DNA from: Stenopsyche tienmushanensis
Lineage: Eukaryota; Arthropoda; Insecta; Trichoptera; Stenopsychidae
DNA: 64,000 bases
Assembly (NCBI GenBank): GCA_008973525.1
Contig: WACJ01000274.1
Location: 1,302,001-1,366,000 of the forward strand
Direction of reading: 5' to 3'
Part shown: piece after piece, positions 38,201 to 53,802 of the stretch
Layout of the letters: each line of letters begins with the position of its first letter
How positions within the stretch are numbered: position 1 is the stretch's first letter
Translations under genes and position numbers: made by a program
The notes under the pieces: generated by a model
Database searches by the model: none
What the model was told of the DNA's origin: nothing
The model's input: the letters and a program-made list of their open reading frames with translations, nothing else

Positions 38201-41200
38201 CTTGAAGCCCGCGGTGAGGGTTCATCGATCTTCTGGGCGAGTTGTTTCCTTTACTGGATTCCATTTCGGCGACGGTGGTGGTTTTGTTTCGGTGCAGTAC
38301 ATTTTAATAACACATTTGTTGCGCAATCTTTTTTGCACATTCTTATTTGGTAAGCTAATTCGTCTTTGTATGTGGTTCATGTCGCGTTTATTATTCGTTA
38401 TGGAATTACGTGGCTTGTTCAGTCTTCTGCGAAGTTCCGTCTTCGCTCCAGTATTGACGTAACTCTACGAAAATGTTAAGTGGTGTCATCTTGACAACGG
38501 ACTTTGGTTGAACTATGTTTTGTCGATGACCCAGAGTCAAGTTCAGCAACAGTTGAACTGAATAATGCCAAGCTCTCGTTATGAACGAGGAACACGAGCA
38601 ATGTCCAACTGAGCTTATGACCTTTGTTGAATTAACAATAAGCCTGAAAACATCTTTCTCCCAAGTCTGAGTAAGCTTTTTTCTCTCGCGATGCAAATAG
38701 TAGAGCGTCATCGCGTACACGACGATAAATCGACGTTGGGACTTTTTGCAAGTGATGACAACGACGATATATCGGCACTAAGAGGGTTAATTGACGATGT
38801 CGTACCATGGAAGGTTGACATTTGGTCGCAGGCATTTCGAGTGCTCACTCGATAATTCATTCTGGAGACATGCGCACCAAAAAGGTTATGCTGGAATTGG
38901 AGCAGCAGCTTATATATTTTTAGCGATTTAATGCATAGGTTTATTGTTCTCATTGATCTGAAAACGCTTTAAATCAGGCATGGCCAACCCAAATGATCTT
39001 GCGGGCCACTTTGGCAATGCATCATAACTCCGCGGGCCGCATATAAAATTATATATCCTCATATTAGATTTAGATACACTATAGACATTTTTTTGGAGTG
39101 AAAAATTGAAATATAATGAGTTATTATTATTGTGTTTACTATAAGGAGAACCGAAAAAAATCCAAAAAAATATTCCTTAAAGAAAACTTTTATTTAAAAA
39201 AAAAAAAAATAGTTTTCATCATTTTTTATAACCTTTCACCTATTGGGTAGTTTTTCGATGCCATTTTTGTTAAAAAAATTGTTTTTCATCGAAAAACTTT
39301 TGAATATGGATTTTCATATCGTCGAAATTGATGAAATTTTTATTTTGAAGGGAGTGCTCCAATGATTTAAAAAGGTGATAATCAGAGAGAGCAGGAGAGA
39401 TATCAGGAGAATAGTCAGGGTGAGGTAAAAGTTCAAGTCCAAGTTGCATTATTATTTCTTGGATGATTTTTGCGGAATGTGGTCGGGCATTATCCTGTTG
39501 CAGTATTCTCAGTTTGTTATTAACTAACAGTGAACGTTTTTTTCGCAGTTCATTTTTCATTTTCTCAAATTGTTGGCAAAACAACGTTACAGTAATTGTC
39601 TCACTAGGTTTTAATAGTTCAAAGTAGAGTACACCGTCGATATCCCACCACACACACAGAAGAACTTTTTAAGGTCAAATATGGTTTTGCTATTGGAATA
39701 GCTGACTGACCTGGGGAGAGCCATTGTTTTTTCGGGTAGAATTATTTCATAGAACCCACTTCTCGTCGCAAGTTATTTTTCTTCGCCAAAAGATGTCTGT
39801 TTCTTCCTCGATAAAAGAGATGCACAGATCGTTCATTGTTGCTCTAACGCAGTTGGCATCAATGTGTGCGGAACCCAAATTCCTTGTTTTTGAATTTTAC
39901 CAATGTGATGAAGATGTTCCTGTTCTATTGACCATGGACAGCCAAGTTTAATCGATAATTCCGAAATGGTTTGACGAGGATCTTTTTTTTTTTTCATCTA
40001 TGACATTTCTTAAGTTTTAACACTTTTCCATATGTATCTGTAATTGTTTTTGTTACTTCTTTCTCCTTCATTTCCCGGTTAAAAAAGAACAAAATACAAT
40101 GCCGTAAATGTTCTTCGTCGATTATTGGCCCTGATATTCTTAATAAACAACGGTAACAAATAATATAAATAAAAATAGCAAATTCACGACCCCCATGATC
40201 TACTAGCATCAAAAAATATGTATTTACTCTACGGTGTCTTGACACAAACTGACCCTAAAATCAGATACCTAAACATTTTGATTTCTTTCCGGTCCTCCTA
40301 ATATTATTTTAAAATGTAAACATAGATAATATAATAATATTTATACTCAATTTACATTGTAAAGAAATATGTAAATCTAAAAATTAAATATAAGAAATAC
40401 ATAAATATAAATAAAATCATTAAAAAATATTTTACTAGTGCGATATTTGTTTCTCCACTCTTTCACTTAGCTTTTGGAAATCGATCTCAGCTAGGGTATT
40501 TGAGTTTATTTTTAGGTGGTGGTTAAGCATTTATATTTGGAGATATTCTGGAATCGATTCAAATTCAACTTGAAAAGGAGATAAACATATTTCAAAAATT
40601 TTATTGTGCTTGTCTAACTGTAAATTACTGAATCGGCTTTCAAAATCAACTGTAAGTTTTCTTATTTCTTTTGCATATTTAATGTAATTGTTACATTTTG
40701 ATTTCTTAAATTCTTTCAACAATGGAAAGTGATGAGCGTAATTACTTTTCAATTGTGATTACTTTGGCCAGTATAAAATAGGTATATTTTCTAAAAGTGT
40801 GATGATTCTCGCGGGCCGAAAAAATATTCCAGGCGGGCCGCATGCGGCCCGCGGGCCGCGGGTTGGCCATGCCTGCTTTAAATAGAGCTTAATTCCATTC
40901 ACATACCAGCTATCGATCTTGCGGCAGAATACGTGGGCGATAACATTATTTTAAATGGCCATTTCGATGTTGTATATAGCCTTGCTGAATATCATGCCGT
41001 AATATTTGTACCGGTATATTGTCTAAATCAAAATATTGCCTTAAACAATTTAACTGTATCGTTGACTCACAAATATATATTCGATAACAGCACAATCGTT
41101 CATTTATAATATCGGATTGAGTGTAAAATACTTGCGTTTTCTTAAACAATGTTCATATATCGACTATCTTTCGTCGTTGCTATACTTTTAACAATAGATA

Positions 41201-44200
41201 CCGAATTCAAAATAATTCTTTTTTCATAGCATTATAAGAAAAGCGATAGCAATATCAGTTATTAACGATGTTTAAGATATAGATATCATAATATATATGA
41301 GGTACGATTTTTGTATGAAAATAATTAAGCAAATTATATTGATAGCATTATCAATTTCATTATATATGCAGGCTTCAAATAATCCATGTCGATAATTATA
41401 TAATAGGATAAAGCTGAAATGTGCTTCGATAACTTTCAGATCTGATAGAAAATCAAAAAGCAGTAATTGTGTTAAAAAATAAATAGTATGCTAATTTTGT
41501 TTCATCACCCACAATGGATACAAATTTTCGGCATGGACTATTATTAAACACGTGAAATGTCTAATCAATATCAAAATGATATTTAAATTTGTCGATAAGG
41601 TGATAATTTAAATGTATGAATATCCTTTTTAGTGCCCACAGATTATTTCATTTATGAACTATTTTTGTTATAAACCATTATTATATTTATAACCAATTTT
41701 GTGCGATTTCGAAGTTATGTATTTGTTTTTAAAGCTGTTTTTTTTATTTCATAAACAGTATGTATCAAGATATTTTGGATAAAATAGGAAATAAATCATC
41801 AACACTAACCTAAATTTGGAAAAAAATATATAATTTGGGAATATTTTCTATATAACCCTCTATTATTCCTACCGGATTTTGCCAACATTTTTTTTAACTA
41901 TTTAAAAAAATTAAAACTGACAAAATAAGGCAAAAAAAAAGGTTTAAGTGTATTATTATCGTCCTGATGATCACATTGCAGTCATATATCCATTCAACAA
42001 GGTCAACTAAATCCTTAGATTTATCCACCCTCGCGAAAGAATATCAAATCGAGATACATATTATTTTAGTAAATACCAGAAGCATAATCTATCAAATCAA
42101 ATAGTATCATAATAAGATCTTTTTAACACGTTTCGTGCGATGTCACTGCTAGAGTACGGGAAAATTTGCACCCATTTCTACAAAGCTAATTTTTATATAT
42201 AATAGTCTAATCCCTCTTTTTTCCCGTCATCTCTTAAACATTGAGCCAGCCGGCATGTAAGCCCACAATAAAATAAAGACAGTAAAATTTAAACAACCCG
42301 CCCGATCAGTGTTCTTCGGACAACTTCGTTTCATAATGAGGGTTTGTAATCGTTCTGTAGTGTAAATATTCATTCAAATATAGCACCCGATCGCGAGGCG
42401 TTCATTCGTCATATCAGCGGTCTGAATAGCGGACCGATTGGACATACAAACCTTATGGCCACTCCGTCCCCTTTTAGGTTTTCTTTCTCAGCATTTTCTA
42501 TGATCGTACGGTCACAGAAGCAACGTAGCTTCTGGACACTTTCTATTATAGTATTCTATTTTAAACAGTAACCGCCATCTATACGTTAGGTATATACGGT
42601 CGGTTACTTCGTCGAAACTATCTCTGTATATTATTTTAAAACATGTTTTTATAGAATTAGTTGACTTTAAAAAATAAATTGGATTTCCGGGGTGGCGTGG
42701 GGTGGGTGGATTGGAGTTAGATACTTGCCACGGGCTCTTTGTACTTTATTGTCGATTATTAAATTTAACTTTATGTTTTGACTATGCATTGAGCTTAAAA
42801 TTGATCCTAATTTAGCAATGTACACTGTATCAAAATATTTTGATGGTTTGGGCTTGAGAATGCAAAATTAAAACTAGGGTTTATGTATGCTACGATGAAA
42901 CCAAATTTTATAAATTGCGAAAAAAATATATATATTTGGGAATTCATTGCGTACATGGTGCTTTCCATTTCCTTATATGGACGAATATATATATGGTATG
43001 CGATCAATTTAAATTGGCAAATTTCTCTCGTCGAGATGATAAATCGACCTGGAAAGCTTTTAGAGTGAGATTTCTCTACAAATTTGAAAAAGGTAGCAAG
43101 TTTGCAGAATAGATTTCCACCCGAGCAAAAAATACATGAATATTGTGGAACAAAGGGTCATCCACTATGTCGTATATGCTTGATTCTTGTACATTACGTC
43201 ATCCCCTGAAGCCAGAGGACTCCGAGCATACTGCAACCGCCCCATTCAATTATTCATATTCTCTCTCCTGCATAAATAACATCCAATTCTCCGCATCTGT
43301 TCTCTGCAATGTGAATTGTGCACGGCGTCGTCGGTCCCTCGACAATGAACGATTTTTATCAACATTATTGCCTTGAAAACCGTCACGGCATTTCTTTGTT
43401 GTAAAAACCTCCTCATCAGTTATTATTTTTTTCGCACTGGCTGTGTGGTCCGTGACGCAAGTCGCAGGGGTGTCTCGCCACCCTGGCGCGGGACGCCTTC
43501 CCTCCGCCCACGCCGGTTCCACTAAAATCGATACACTTGCTACAAAAACCTTGTGCTGCTATTGAACTTGGGCGAGTCTACGGATCTTATTTTATTCATC
43601 GTATTCCCACATTCGTCTCGTCACCAAATTTACTCCATATGTAATCAAATCCAAGTCAACATGCCATGTTTCTGTCAATGTCCTATAAAACGTATTCCAT
43701 CATAGAATTTGATCGCTTTGAGATATTTTTTAGCGATTATATTAACTCTTTACAGTCTCTTCAGATCGACGGAAAATTTTTCATACTGCGTTTTAAGATG
43801 TATTATTAATGGTGTTACCAGGTCTAAACCTATTTTTCAAATATATTTGTTCCTGTTCAGTCGTTTTTCAGGGTTCGAGACTTTCCAAAGTATAAATCCA
43901 TTAGAGGAACAAATATTCAATATTGCTGAAAAAATAACACATGGCCATCTCAGAGTTTTTCTGCCTACCGAGTAATTTGTGTTTGTCCACAGATGGCATA
44001 GATGAAATCATAGACTGAAAAATCCCTTCATTCTTGTTGAAATATTCACTGAAAATAGAAAAAGTAAAAAATAGACTCAATGAAAAAAGTTACGTACTTG
44101 GTTTCGTGGGTCGAATTTGACCCAGACGTTTCATTTCAATCTATTATCTGGTTTAAAAATTATGTCAATTTTACGATAGACGTAGTGATTCATGATTTGC

Positions 44201-47200
44201 GAAAACGCCCGGCACGGAAAGTGTTAAAATGTTCTCACTCTCATTTAACTATCCGGTTCATTGTTTTCGCGTCCATATCGAAAAGTGTCTGATAAAATGG
44301 ATTAGTTAGGATTTCGCATTGAAATTCCACATTCTCATCACGTTCACGCTCAGCTCTGAACGTAATTTCGTATGAGTCAATTTTGAATAAAAATTTGATT
44401 TTTGTGGCGTTATCAAAGTCGATAAAGAACAATCTAAATATGCGCATGGGGACACGTTTCTTATGTATAGAGATTATTAAATATATCCACAGAAGCGTGC
44501 TGATAGCACTCGGTAAACGCATCAAATTTGCTCCGCCTGTACAGTCTGCATTTTTTTGTGCAAATTCATATTTGGCCTCTTGTTAATTAAACGATCCTTG
44601 GATAACGCGAGGACGCCTACGCATATGGGGTATCCATCCCTGTTTATTTCGACGGACGTGCTGGATTGAGGCCAATTGAATTTTCCATATTCATTGTTTA
44701 ATTTTGAGTTTAACTTTTCCCTTACCGTGCTAAAAACACCCGCTCGCTCCCATGATATGTATTTGGTACACCACACGAGATTCTGCAAAAAATTCTAAAC
44801 CCCGTATCTATTATATTTCATATTAATATTCCCATTATCAGAGTCGAGTTGTAGTATATACATCATGGTGAAGGAAAGGTTAACCCTTTGCACTCGAGAC
44901 CCTTTTTTCGTGCGGCCAACCAGCAACTTCTTACTTCTAACTTAAAATCATTACACACACAAATTAATGTATACACTTTTATATTTTAACATTTTATATA
45001 TCTGTACACCTTTATGATTATAATTTCTTAAATATTAGTCTCAGTAATTTTGCTGTGTGTGATATTTCATAAACAATGCCAAGATGCACGTCCGACTTTT
45101 CGGGGCAAGTATTGCAATAAGTTTTGATGTTTTTTGTTGGCTTTGTTTCTTTGAGAACAGACTTTCCAATCCTTCCTAACTCCTGTTCAGTACTTATAGG
45201 GATCAAAACTTAGTAGTCTTTCTGCCACGATTGCCAAGTCTCGAACTAGTGTCAAACATGCAGTCCAGTTCGTGGTTGCGGACTAATTTCAGAGAAGAAA
45301 ATCTTGTATCTATTTGAATGGGTGTCATATGATTATACAGAAAATCGCAGGAACCCGCTTCAAAGGAATTAAACGTAAACAGTTATTCCCATGTATCGAG
45401 TTTCTGCATCAAACCGAGTGGTGAGCGAGAGTCACCTCTCGTGTTGCGGCATCAAATCATATGGTGAGTGAGGGTCACCTCTCGAGTGCAAAGGGTTAAT
45501 ATGCTGTTATTCAACATTTATAGTAATATAGGCATAAAACCTTCTTCCTAATGATTATTTTTCTCTGAAACGCTATGTATTTGTATTATTATTTAATGGC
45601 ATAGAGTTGTAAGTATTATCTAAAGACATTGCAAATATATCAAATATTTACAAATTGCTGTATACTCGTACGTACGTGGATAATTTTCTGATCGAATAAC
45701 CCTCTTAGTGTCGAACGCTGATATATCGTTGTTGTCAATACTTGCGAAAAGTGTCAACGTCGATATATCGTCGTAAACGTGATGACTCTTACAAAATAAT
45801 ATACATTTACTTTGAAGGAGTATTTTAAAGCATAATTGCGACCATGAGTCGAGTTGATATGATAATTTGGGTGTTTGGATCTATGATTAGGATGATCATA
45901 ATAATTGGTTATGCTATTAATTATGTTAAAAAACGTATATACGACCACGTTTAGTAATTGTTTATGAATAAAAAAGATACAGAAATGTAATTTATCCTTA
46001 CTTTATTTCGTTTTAACGGTAGATATGATTGATATGATAGAGAGGAGGTTTAATGCGTTCCCGCAGGCGCACAGAAAACGCAACTCGTATGAATAGACAC
46101 GCCAAATATTAAGATATGATATTATTTTTTCAATACTCGGAATGCTTTGAGGAAAATCTTCATACATTCACACATCTCCGACCGCTCATTTACCTCTTAA
46201 ATTCTAATACCGTTGCACAAGTGGTTGTCTTTTTACAATTGTAAAGCTTGTTTGTTCAGTTGTGCTTCTATATCCATTTTTTAGTATTAATATTTGAACT
46301 TGCGACACCTTCCGGTATCTAAGTCAGCTCTTTGTTGGCTTCAGACATGCAATGGTTCCGTACCCCTGAATCGAATTGCCATCTGCTATAACCGCCCAAT
46401 AAAGATTTGCTCCTAAACAAAACGCTCACTTTAATATCTATAATTATGCGATTGTAATGGCTATGTAATTATTTTAGTATTGATTTCCAAAGACGGTGCT
46501 CTCCAGCGTTCTATATACGCTCCCATATCACTCGTAATTAGCTTCGTATGGAAAAAATGAAGCGAAACTCGTGTCAGATAAGAAAATCTCAGTGAAATCT
46601 CATCAGCTTCGGTTTTGTCCATAACCAGTTTTTATTTGTCCACTCGTAGAGAATCAAAAGTGACCACTCCCAAGCTTCCGTCCGTGATTCCAGCACTCAG
46701 GAATCTAGCAGTGTTTGCGGACGAATTGTATTTTTTGTGTCGTCAATGAATTCGAGATGCTCGTGCATAATCTTCGACCGGTTTTTGACTCATCACAACA
46801 TCGTCCGAATCGAAGATGTCGAGGGAGTCTTACGCGACAATGAATTATATAAACACGCGGTCGAAGAATTAACCTCGTTCCCGCGGAAGGTCCGCACTCG
46901 CGAGTGATGTCATCGATGATTGAGAAAAAAATGTAATTGTTGCAAATGCGATAATTATGCAACTCTTTGACAGTGAATGCGCGGATTATTGTCTTCGTTA
47001 TGAAATGAAATGAAAGTGAATTAATGCACTTTTAATTTGGCTCGCACAATGCCCGATGATTTTGTATACTCGGGTCCTTTTGTCTTGGAAAACAATCGAT
47101 ATGCATATGGATGGACCGACGACGATATCTAGAATGGAGTGCGCCACTTGGAAAGCAGAAATGGAAGATGCAGAGTCTGGTATTGCAGGTTCGACTGCAT

Positions 47201-50200
47201 CTTGGATTACCCCTCAGCTGAATGCTTTGGAACGAGGCCAAGCCTCCGCTTGCATCGATCGTCCGTTCTATGCGATTCTAAGCCTCCAATTTAATTTAAT
47301 TGAATGTCTCATCCCTCGCTTTTGCTCGTGATCTCACCCCAATTAACACCGTACAAATATTTTTCTTAGATTAAAACCCGCAAATATAGTCGAACACGTA
47401 ACGACTTAATTTCCCAACCATCCAATCTGCAAGGATACTAAAGCCGGAGATGTTCGTTTTACGATCCAATCAATCCACTGTCGCAAATCGCAGCATCCCT
47501 TCTCCGCCGAAACACTCGTCACTTGTCAGGTGTATACGAATATATATTTGATGATGACGCTTTGGTATTCGTCACCGTGGCGAAGAAAAGGCCTACAAAT
47601 TGATGAGAGCGATTTGCATAACCGCGCTCATTATTTTCCATTGAGACCGCCTCGCATGAAACTTCTGAACATTGAAATCAATGTCGTAAGATAAATCCTG
47701 TTACCTTGGTTGCGTTATGATGAATAGCTCGACAGCATTGATCGTATCTTTAAAATATAAATGGGAAATTGCCATCGTTGAAGAAACATAAGGCTCGCTC
47801 TTCCGATGCGGGAATAGTCAGAAAAGTTCCCTGCCAAAAATATTATAGCGAACTCATACACTGTACTATAAATAGTTTATATTTTACTGAGAAACATACA
47901 ATATTTTTGCAATCATTAGGGCATGCCATATGAATGTTCGGAATTCGTAGGTGAGAATTAAAAAGCGATAACTTTTACAAAACATTCAATTTCATTGACT
48001 GCAAATGTCTTTTGACAACGAGAAACTGAATTACATTCATTTTTACAAAAATCCGCTTTTTTAAAATCTTCTTCGAACTCCTGAATTACCTTGTGTGACG
48101 AAAAAGATGAACATCTGCACGTACGCGTTTTCGATTTCACGACAATCTGTTTCAGCCGTATTATGTCCTTATTTTTCCACCATACCTTCTTTTAAAACTT
48201 TCTTATTGGAGCGACATGACGCGAAATATACGCGTTAGTCTCACCTAACACTCACAAGTGCTCGAATTAACGGCGGTTTTGGGTCTTCCTCGGGGCTCTT
48301 TGTCGAGATTCATATTACTGGAACGAAATTTTTCGTATCATTCTCTCATAAATCGATCCTTCTTTGAAGACTCTGTTGATATTTTTACCTGCTTTTGCTG
48401 CGCTTATAAATAAGCGGAAAACTTTTCTTACCATCGTCCTGTCGAAAGTCATAGAAAAAATATATAAACAACGGAAATTCCGAATCTTCATGTGGTACTA
48501 CGTAATAATAGCGCGCAGCTCGCGCTGAATTTAAAAAAAGCAATATGGATTACGTTATTATATTATACACTGCTTCTTTATAAGGCGCCATATCCAATAT
48601 CGGATATACATGATTTCCATACGGTATTTTCTCAGGGCTTGAATATTTTTATGTGGCGATGTTTACCCATTGCATCTCGCAAACGATTACAAACGAGGAT
48701 ACCTTTATTTGCAAATAAATATTTAGGTTTTTATACTGTATTTTAATTATTGTTGCAAATCACTCTGCCCGAGTTTATTGATCGTGATATTGCTGAAACT
48801 GTTTAGTTATGTATCAACCTACTATACTAACAATTGATCTTATAAATAGTTCGAGAAGCGTCTCATTTTAATTCCTACTTAGGACTTATCAAATGTTCGA
48901 ATGGGTTTTATTTATATAATTTTGTATGTGCTACATATTTCCATTTATGCAGCTTTTGGCTTGATCTTATGATTCGGTATATGACCTTCTAATGTGAATA
49001 ATTTTATTTTATCAAATATGATATTTTAACCATGAATTAATATGTTAATCGTGTGTTTGAAGATACGTATTAAATTTTATAAAATAAAGGCATCGTGTAA
49101 TCTTATAGAAAATATACTGATTGTATCAGTCGAACAAAGTGGGAAAAACCCATGAGTTAACGCTTCTTTGTTTCATAACGCGTAGATAAACCGTCGAAAA
49201 GTAAATTACGCTTGTTTATTTATAATGTCGACTTATCCATAAAAGAGACGAGAAGTGTTTCAAGTCAACGCTGTGGAAGGATTAAACCGAAAATAGAAGT
49301 TGATGGCGAACACTTTTTAAGAATGAATCACCATGATCTAGTCTGACTGAGAATGTTGACTTGTAAGCGTACCGTTGATCCGGGATACTCGTCAGATCGC
49401 TACGGGAGCATTTCGCGGATTGACAGCTGTCCAAAGCTCTCGATATTATAGGATATTTATAGACCGTTAATCATGCCTTATCTCCGTCCATTACGTCGGG
49501 GAGTGCAAATTGATCTGACTAAATATCCTCGGTGCTCGCAATAAACTCTTCAAATATCTAAATCGACTTTGATATTCCGTCTATGTTATACTTGCCATAT
49601 ATTTGATTGGCACGTGGCGATATATTGGCGAGGATCTTCGATCTAAGCGACTGTAAAAATCCGAAGCCTCGGTGTAAACCTTCGTAATTTGCGGTTTCGC
49701 TCAGTTGCAATCTTATTTTACGCGCTTTCGTCGAAGTCGTTACGCGGACGCGTATCGAGGCTCGTTTGCTTTAACGATGTTTTCAACGACGCAAAGAGTA
49801 GGCGATGAATACGAACCTAGCGGTTTTAGGGCGGTTTCTGCAGCTCGCTTATCAAATTTTATCTTTTTTGACTGTGTGAAGTTTTATTGTCGTCGCGTTC
49901 CAGATAGTTGTATCGTACGTTGCGACCTCATGCACTATTCGTTCACCTTCCACGTATGTGACTCATGTTGGCTCTGTGTTCTCATGCACTTTCAGGTTCA
50001 CATTCACCTCTCGTTCATCGTCGAGCGAATTTTTGGCGAAACCTCCATTGTGTTGGACGCCTTTCTATACTTTCGTTTGGGCGATTCCCGGATGCATTAT
50101 CATGGAATCAGTCATATTGTCTCGAAGCTGGAAAAATTGGTTCGGGCGAACCTCGCTTGACGTCTTCTAGCAATGCTCGGGTGTTGCAATCGCGATGAAG

Positions 50201-53200
50201 GAACAATGAGTACCGAGCTGTGCAGCAGATTTCCACATCAAACGTAGCAGACCGCGTTGGCAGATTATCAAGTCGCAGATCTCTTCGAGGATAGGAAGAC
50301 AGCGGCTGGTCAGCTCTTTGTTAACCCGTGGGTGCTGCTGTGAAATTTGCACTTACCAGTCCGCAAGACTTACGCAATCGATATAGCGAACGTTAGCTGT
50401 GTCATGAACCGGAGATATTTTTTAGAGTTAACACTTATGAATTTATTCAGGTCCTATGTCTCACCTGTCAAGACATCGATTCTGTTCCGATGGATCCAAT
50501 GTCTCATATGTAGAAACATTTGGTAATACTTAAAATAAAATAAATTATGAAATATAAACGATTTCATTTGTGTTTTTAGGAATAGGAAATTATTACGTTA
50601 AAAAAAAAATGCAATCACAATGCAAAAACATGCCACCGCGTCAAGTATACAATATCTGACTGCAGTTCAAACGTTTATACATTGCCTGATTATATGTTCA
50701 TGGAAGTAAAGATGGTGTTTCTTGTGTAGTTCAAAAAACCAATTAAAAATACTATAGCCCTGTTTTTAGACCATCAAATCCCGCCCTAATATTAGACTCA
50801 GGATCGTAACGAGGCTCTGAAGCGCCCGTGATAATTATCTTACTTGCGCCCCTTCGGATTTTTTAAAATATAGTTTTTATGGATGTGGGGGAAGTCTAGA
50901 CTCGTTCGCGAAACACCTATATAAGTTAACCTCTGAGGGGGCTTTCGTGATCGGTGATTTGTGTGTCCAACCGGTCCGCTCTTCTGACCGCTGACATGAC
51001 GAAGAAAATTGATCGGACGGGCTGTTTAAATTTTACGATCGGTCGAAAATATTGTTATCTTTATTTTATTGCGGGCTTATGCCGGCTGGTTCGGCCCATT
51101 GTTAAGAAAAGAGGGGTTAGACAACTTAGTATATATTATAAAAACGGACAGTCAATCAGTGTTGATTCATGTAAAGTAGAATGATCAAGTAAAATCAAAA
51201 CCATGTGCAACTCTCGACTGGGTCGGTATTCTGCGTTTTGCGCCCCAAGCCCAGTTGCGCCCGTAACTGATTAGACTCACAAATTGGGTTTCTATAAATG
51301 CAACAGCAAACTTCAGGGCTTACAGTAAAAAAATTATGATCATTCATGCATTTTTTTTTCGATATTTTTTACCGTAAAATTGATCGAAAATACTTAAAAC
51401 CGAAGTAAATATTTATGCAGCTACGAGGTGTGAATTTTTAAAGAAAAATGTTTACACCGTGTATTTGGAAAATTGGAATCGTTTCCGATCGATCGTCTCG
51501 AAGTAGGTTTGACCTGATTTCCTAGTTCCGAAGAAGCAAATACTGAGACGATTAATAAACATCATTCTGACATTATTGCGTAATTTGCAACAATAATTAT
51601 GTCGTACATAAAAATAATGACAATTTCGCAATTCACTTATGAATGCATTCGCATATGGCACGATAAGAACCAATCCAAAAAATGTTTTTATTCATCTCAA
51701 ACTGTATTTTAATATTTCGCATGCAGCTTTGATACTTTCCTTCCAAGCATTCCCACAGAAACATAATATGTACATCATTTACCAAATGGGTTAAACTATA
51801 AAATCGAAAAAATAGCAGTATCCATACATTTTTATATGGCATTTTTGATATGTTTGACGCGCGCTTTCGTTATGTAAAAGTGAAATTATAGCCAAAAAAA
51901 AATGACAACGCGACAAATTATACTCGTGTAATCGTTTTTTGTTTGACTTTCCAAGCGATCTAGAAATACTGCTTATAACATGTTCGTTTCGATTATGTTA
52001 ATATTTGTGAAAAGCTTTACGGATGCGTTTTATAACTTCTTCGAGGGTCTCATGTATTTATCTTTTATTGATTTTGGAATCATCTATCAAATCATTAAGA
52101 ACCGCAGTTATAATCGACTTTGGTAAAAAAAAAAAAATTGAATATATACAATCAAGCGAAGTCTTAGATCTGCTGAAATGTTTTTTTCGAAGGGACGAAG
52201 TCTTACGGATGGTACTAATCTCCTGTTTAAAAATAAACTGAGATCGTCATTGGAAATGGTGCATGTTTTATTGTCTGAGAGGATTCAAATGTGTTTTGAA
52301 GGTGGTTTCTGAGTACCGTATGAACTATGATTAAATATTATTTTCATATTGCAATTCTATTATTATTTCCATTTTATATTAGGGTGATCGACCATCTTGA
52401 CTTCAGAATCTTTAGATGGAATAACTTCACTTTAAAAATACATGGCAAGTTTTCAAATCAATCTTCTTTAACAACCCTCATCAATCTTCTTTTATCATCG
52501 TTCATCAATTTGATGCTTCACGTCAGAGCATTGCGCTATAGGTGTACATTAAGGCATTCATTCGACTTTCTAAATCTAAAAATTAGTGTTTTATTGAGAA
52601 AAAATAGTTCTATTCGCCACAAGTTAAATTTCGACGTCCCGTAAATTGTTTTATGAATGATACATACAATTTTTCGCCTCCCATATTTTATCATCATTAT
52701 TCGGTATACAAATTATTGAAAAATATTTGCATTGGCTTTCCCTGGCTTATGTGTGTACGTCTATGCAAGGTGTGTTCCGCAATAAAGGACCTTCACTGAT
52801 AATAATGACCCTGATTAATATCCTTGCTCCAATTTTATTGCTCATCATTTTGAAACGATATTTACAAAAGCCAACATAGTCCAAAAAAATCATTAATGAT
52901 TTCTGGCTCACATCAACCCTATCATTAAAATAATGTACTAATTATGAATTTAAATATATATATATCTAATATTACGCGGTTATATAATTGTCCTCCATAT
53001 TTTATAAACTGAATATTCATGTTGTGTAATATCCAGGGCCGTAACAAGCGGATGGCAAAGCAGTCGCCCACCACGGGCGCAACTGTGCTTGGGGCGCAAA
53101 ACGCAAAATACCGACCCGGTCGAGAGTTGCACATGGTTTTTATTTTACTTGACTAACTTTACATGAATCAACACTAATTGACTCTATCCGTTTTTATAAT

Positions 53201-53765
53201 GTATAGTAAGTAGTATAGTCCTTTTTCTTCGTTATCGCTTAAACATTGGGCCGACCCAGCCGGCATAAGTCTGCCAGATTGTAAAATTTAAAACAACCCA
53301 CCGGATCAGTCTTATTCGGACAACTTCGTTTTGTAATGAGAGTTTGTAATCGTTATGAAGACATATTCAGGCATGGCATCCGATCACGAGGCGCTAATTC
53401 GTCTTATCAGCGGTTCGAAAAGCGGACCGATTGAACATACAGACCTTGTGGGCACTCGTCCTCTTTTGGGGCTTTTTGCGGAATTTTCTATGGTCTATAT
53501 GATCACGGAAGCTTCTTCAGAGGCTACATTACGTAGGTGGCTCGCACCAAATGACGTTCGAAGTACCATCGACGGTCATCCAATACCATTTTGTGGATTT
53601 TCTTCACCATTTCTGGAGTGGTTACCTCATTTGATATTAGTTGGCTATGGGTTGAGTAAGTAGATATTTTATACCGTTGGGATTTTTTTGATCAATTTAA
53701 GACCTTTTCCTTTTTAGAGAGTTACTCAATACTGAAAAGAATTAAACATTATCATTATCAACCAA

Positions 53766-53802
<37 letters not shown>

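Noticed and set aside
49705..50160. 151-codon plus-strand open frame in Lis-1 intron 1
   Set aside because: Three frames are open at once in a CpG-rich patch and no family signature or splice context was seen.
53355..53663. 102-codon open frame before Lis-1 exon 2
   Set aside because: Its first half lies in a dispersed hAT-like repeat and the frame is not kept in the copy at 42.2 kb.
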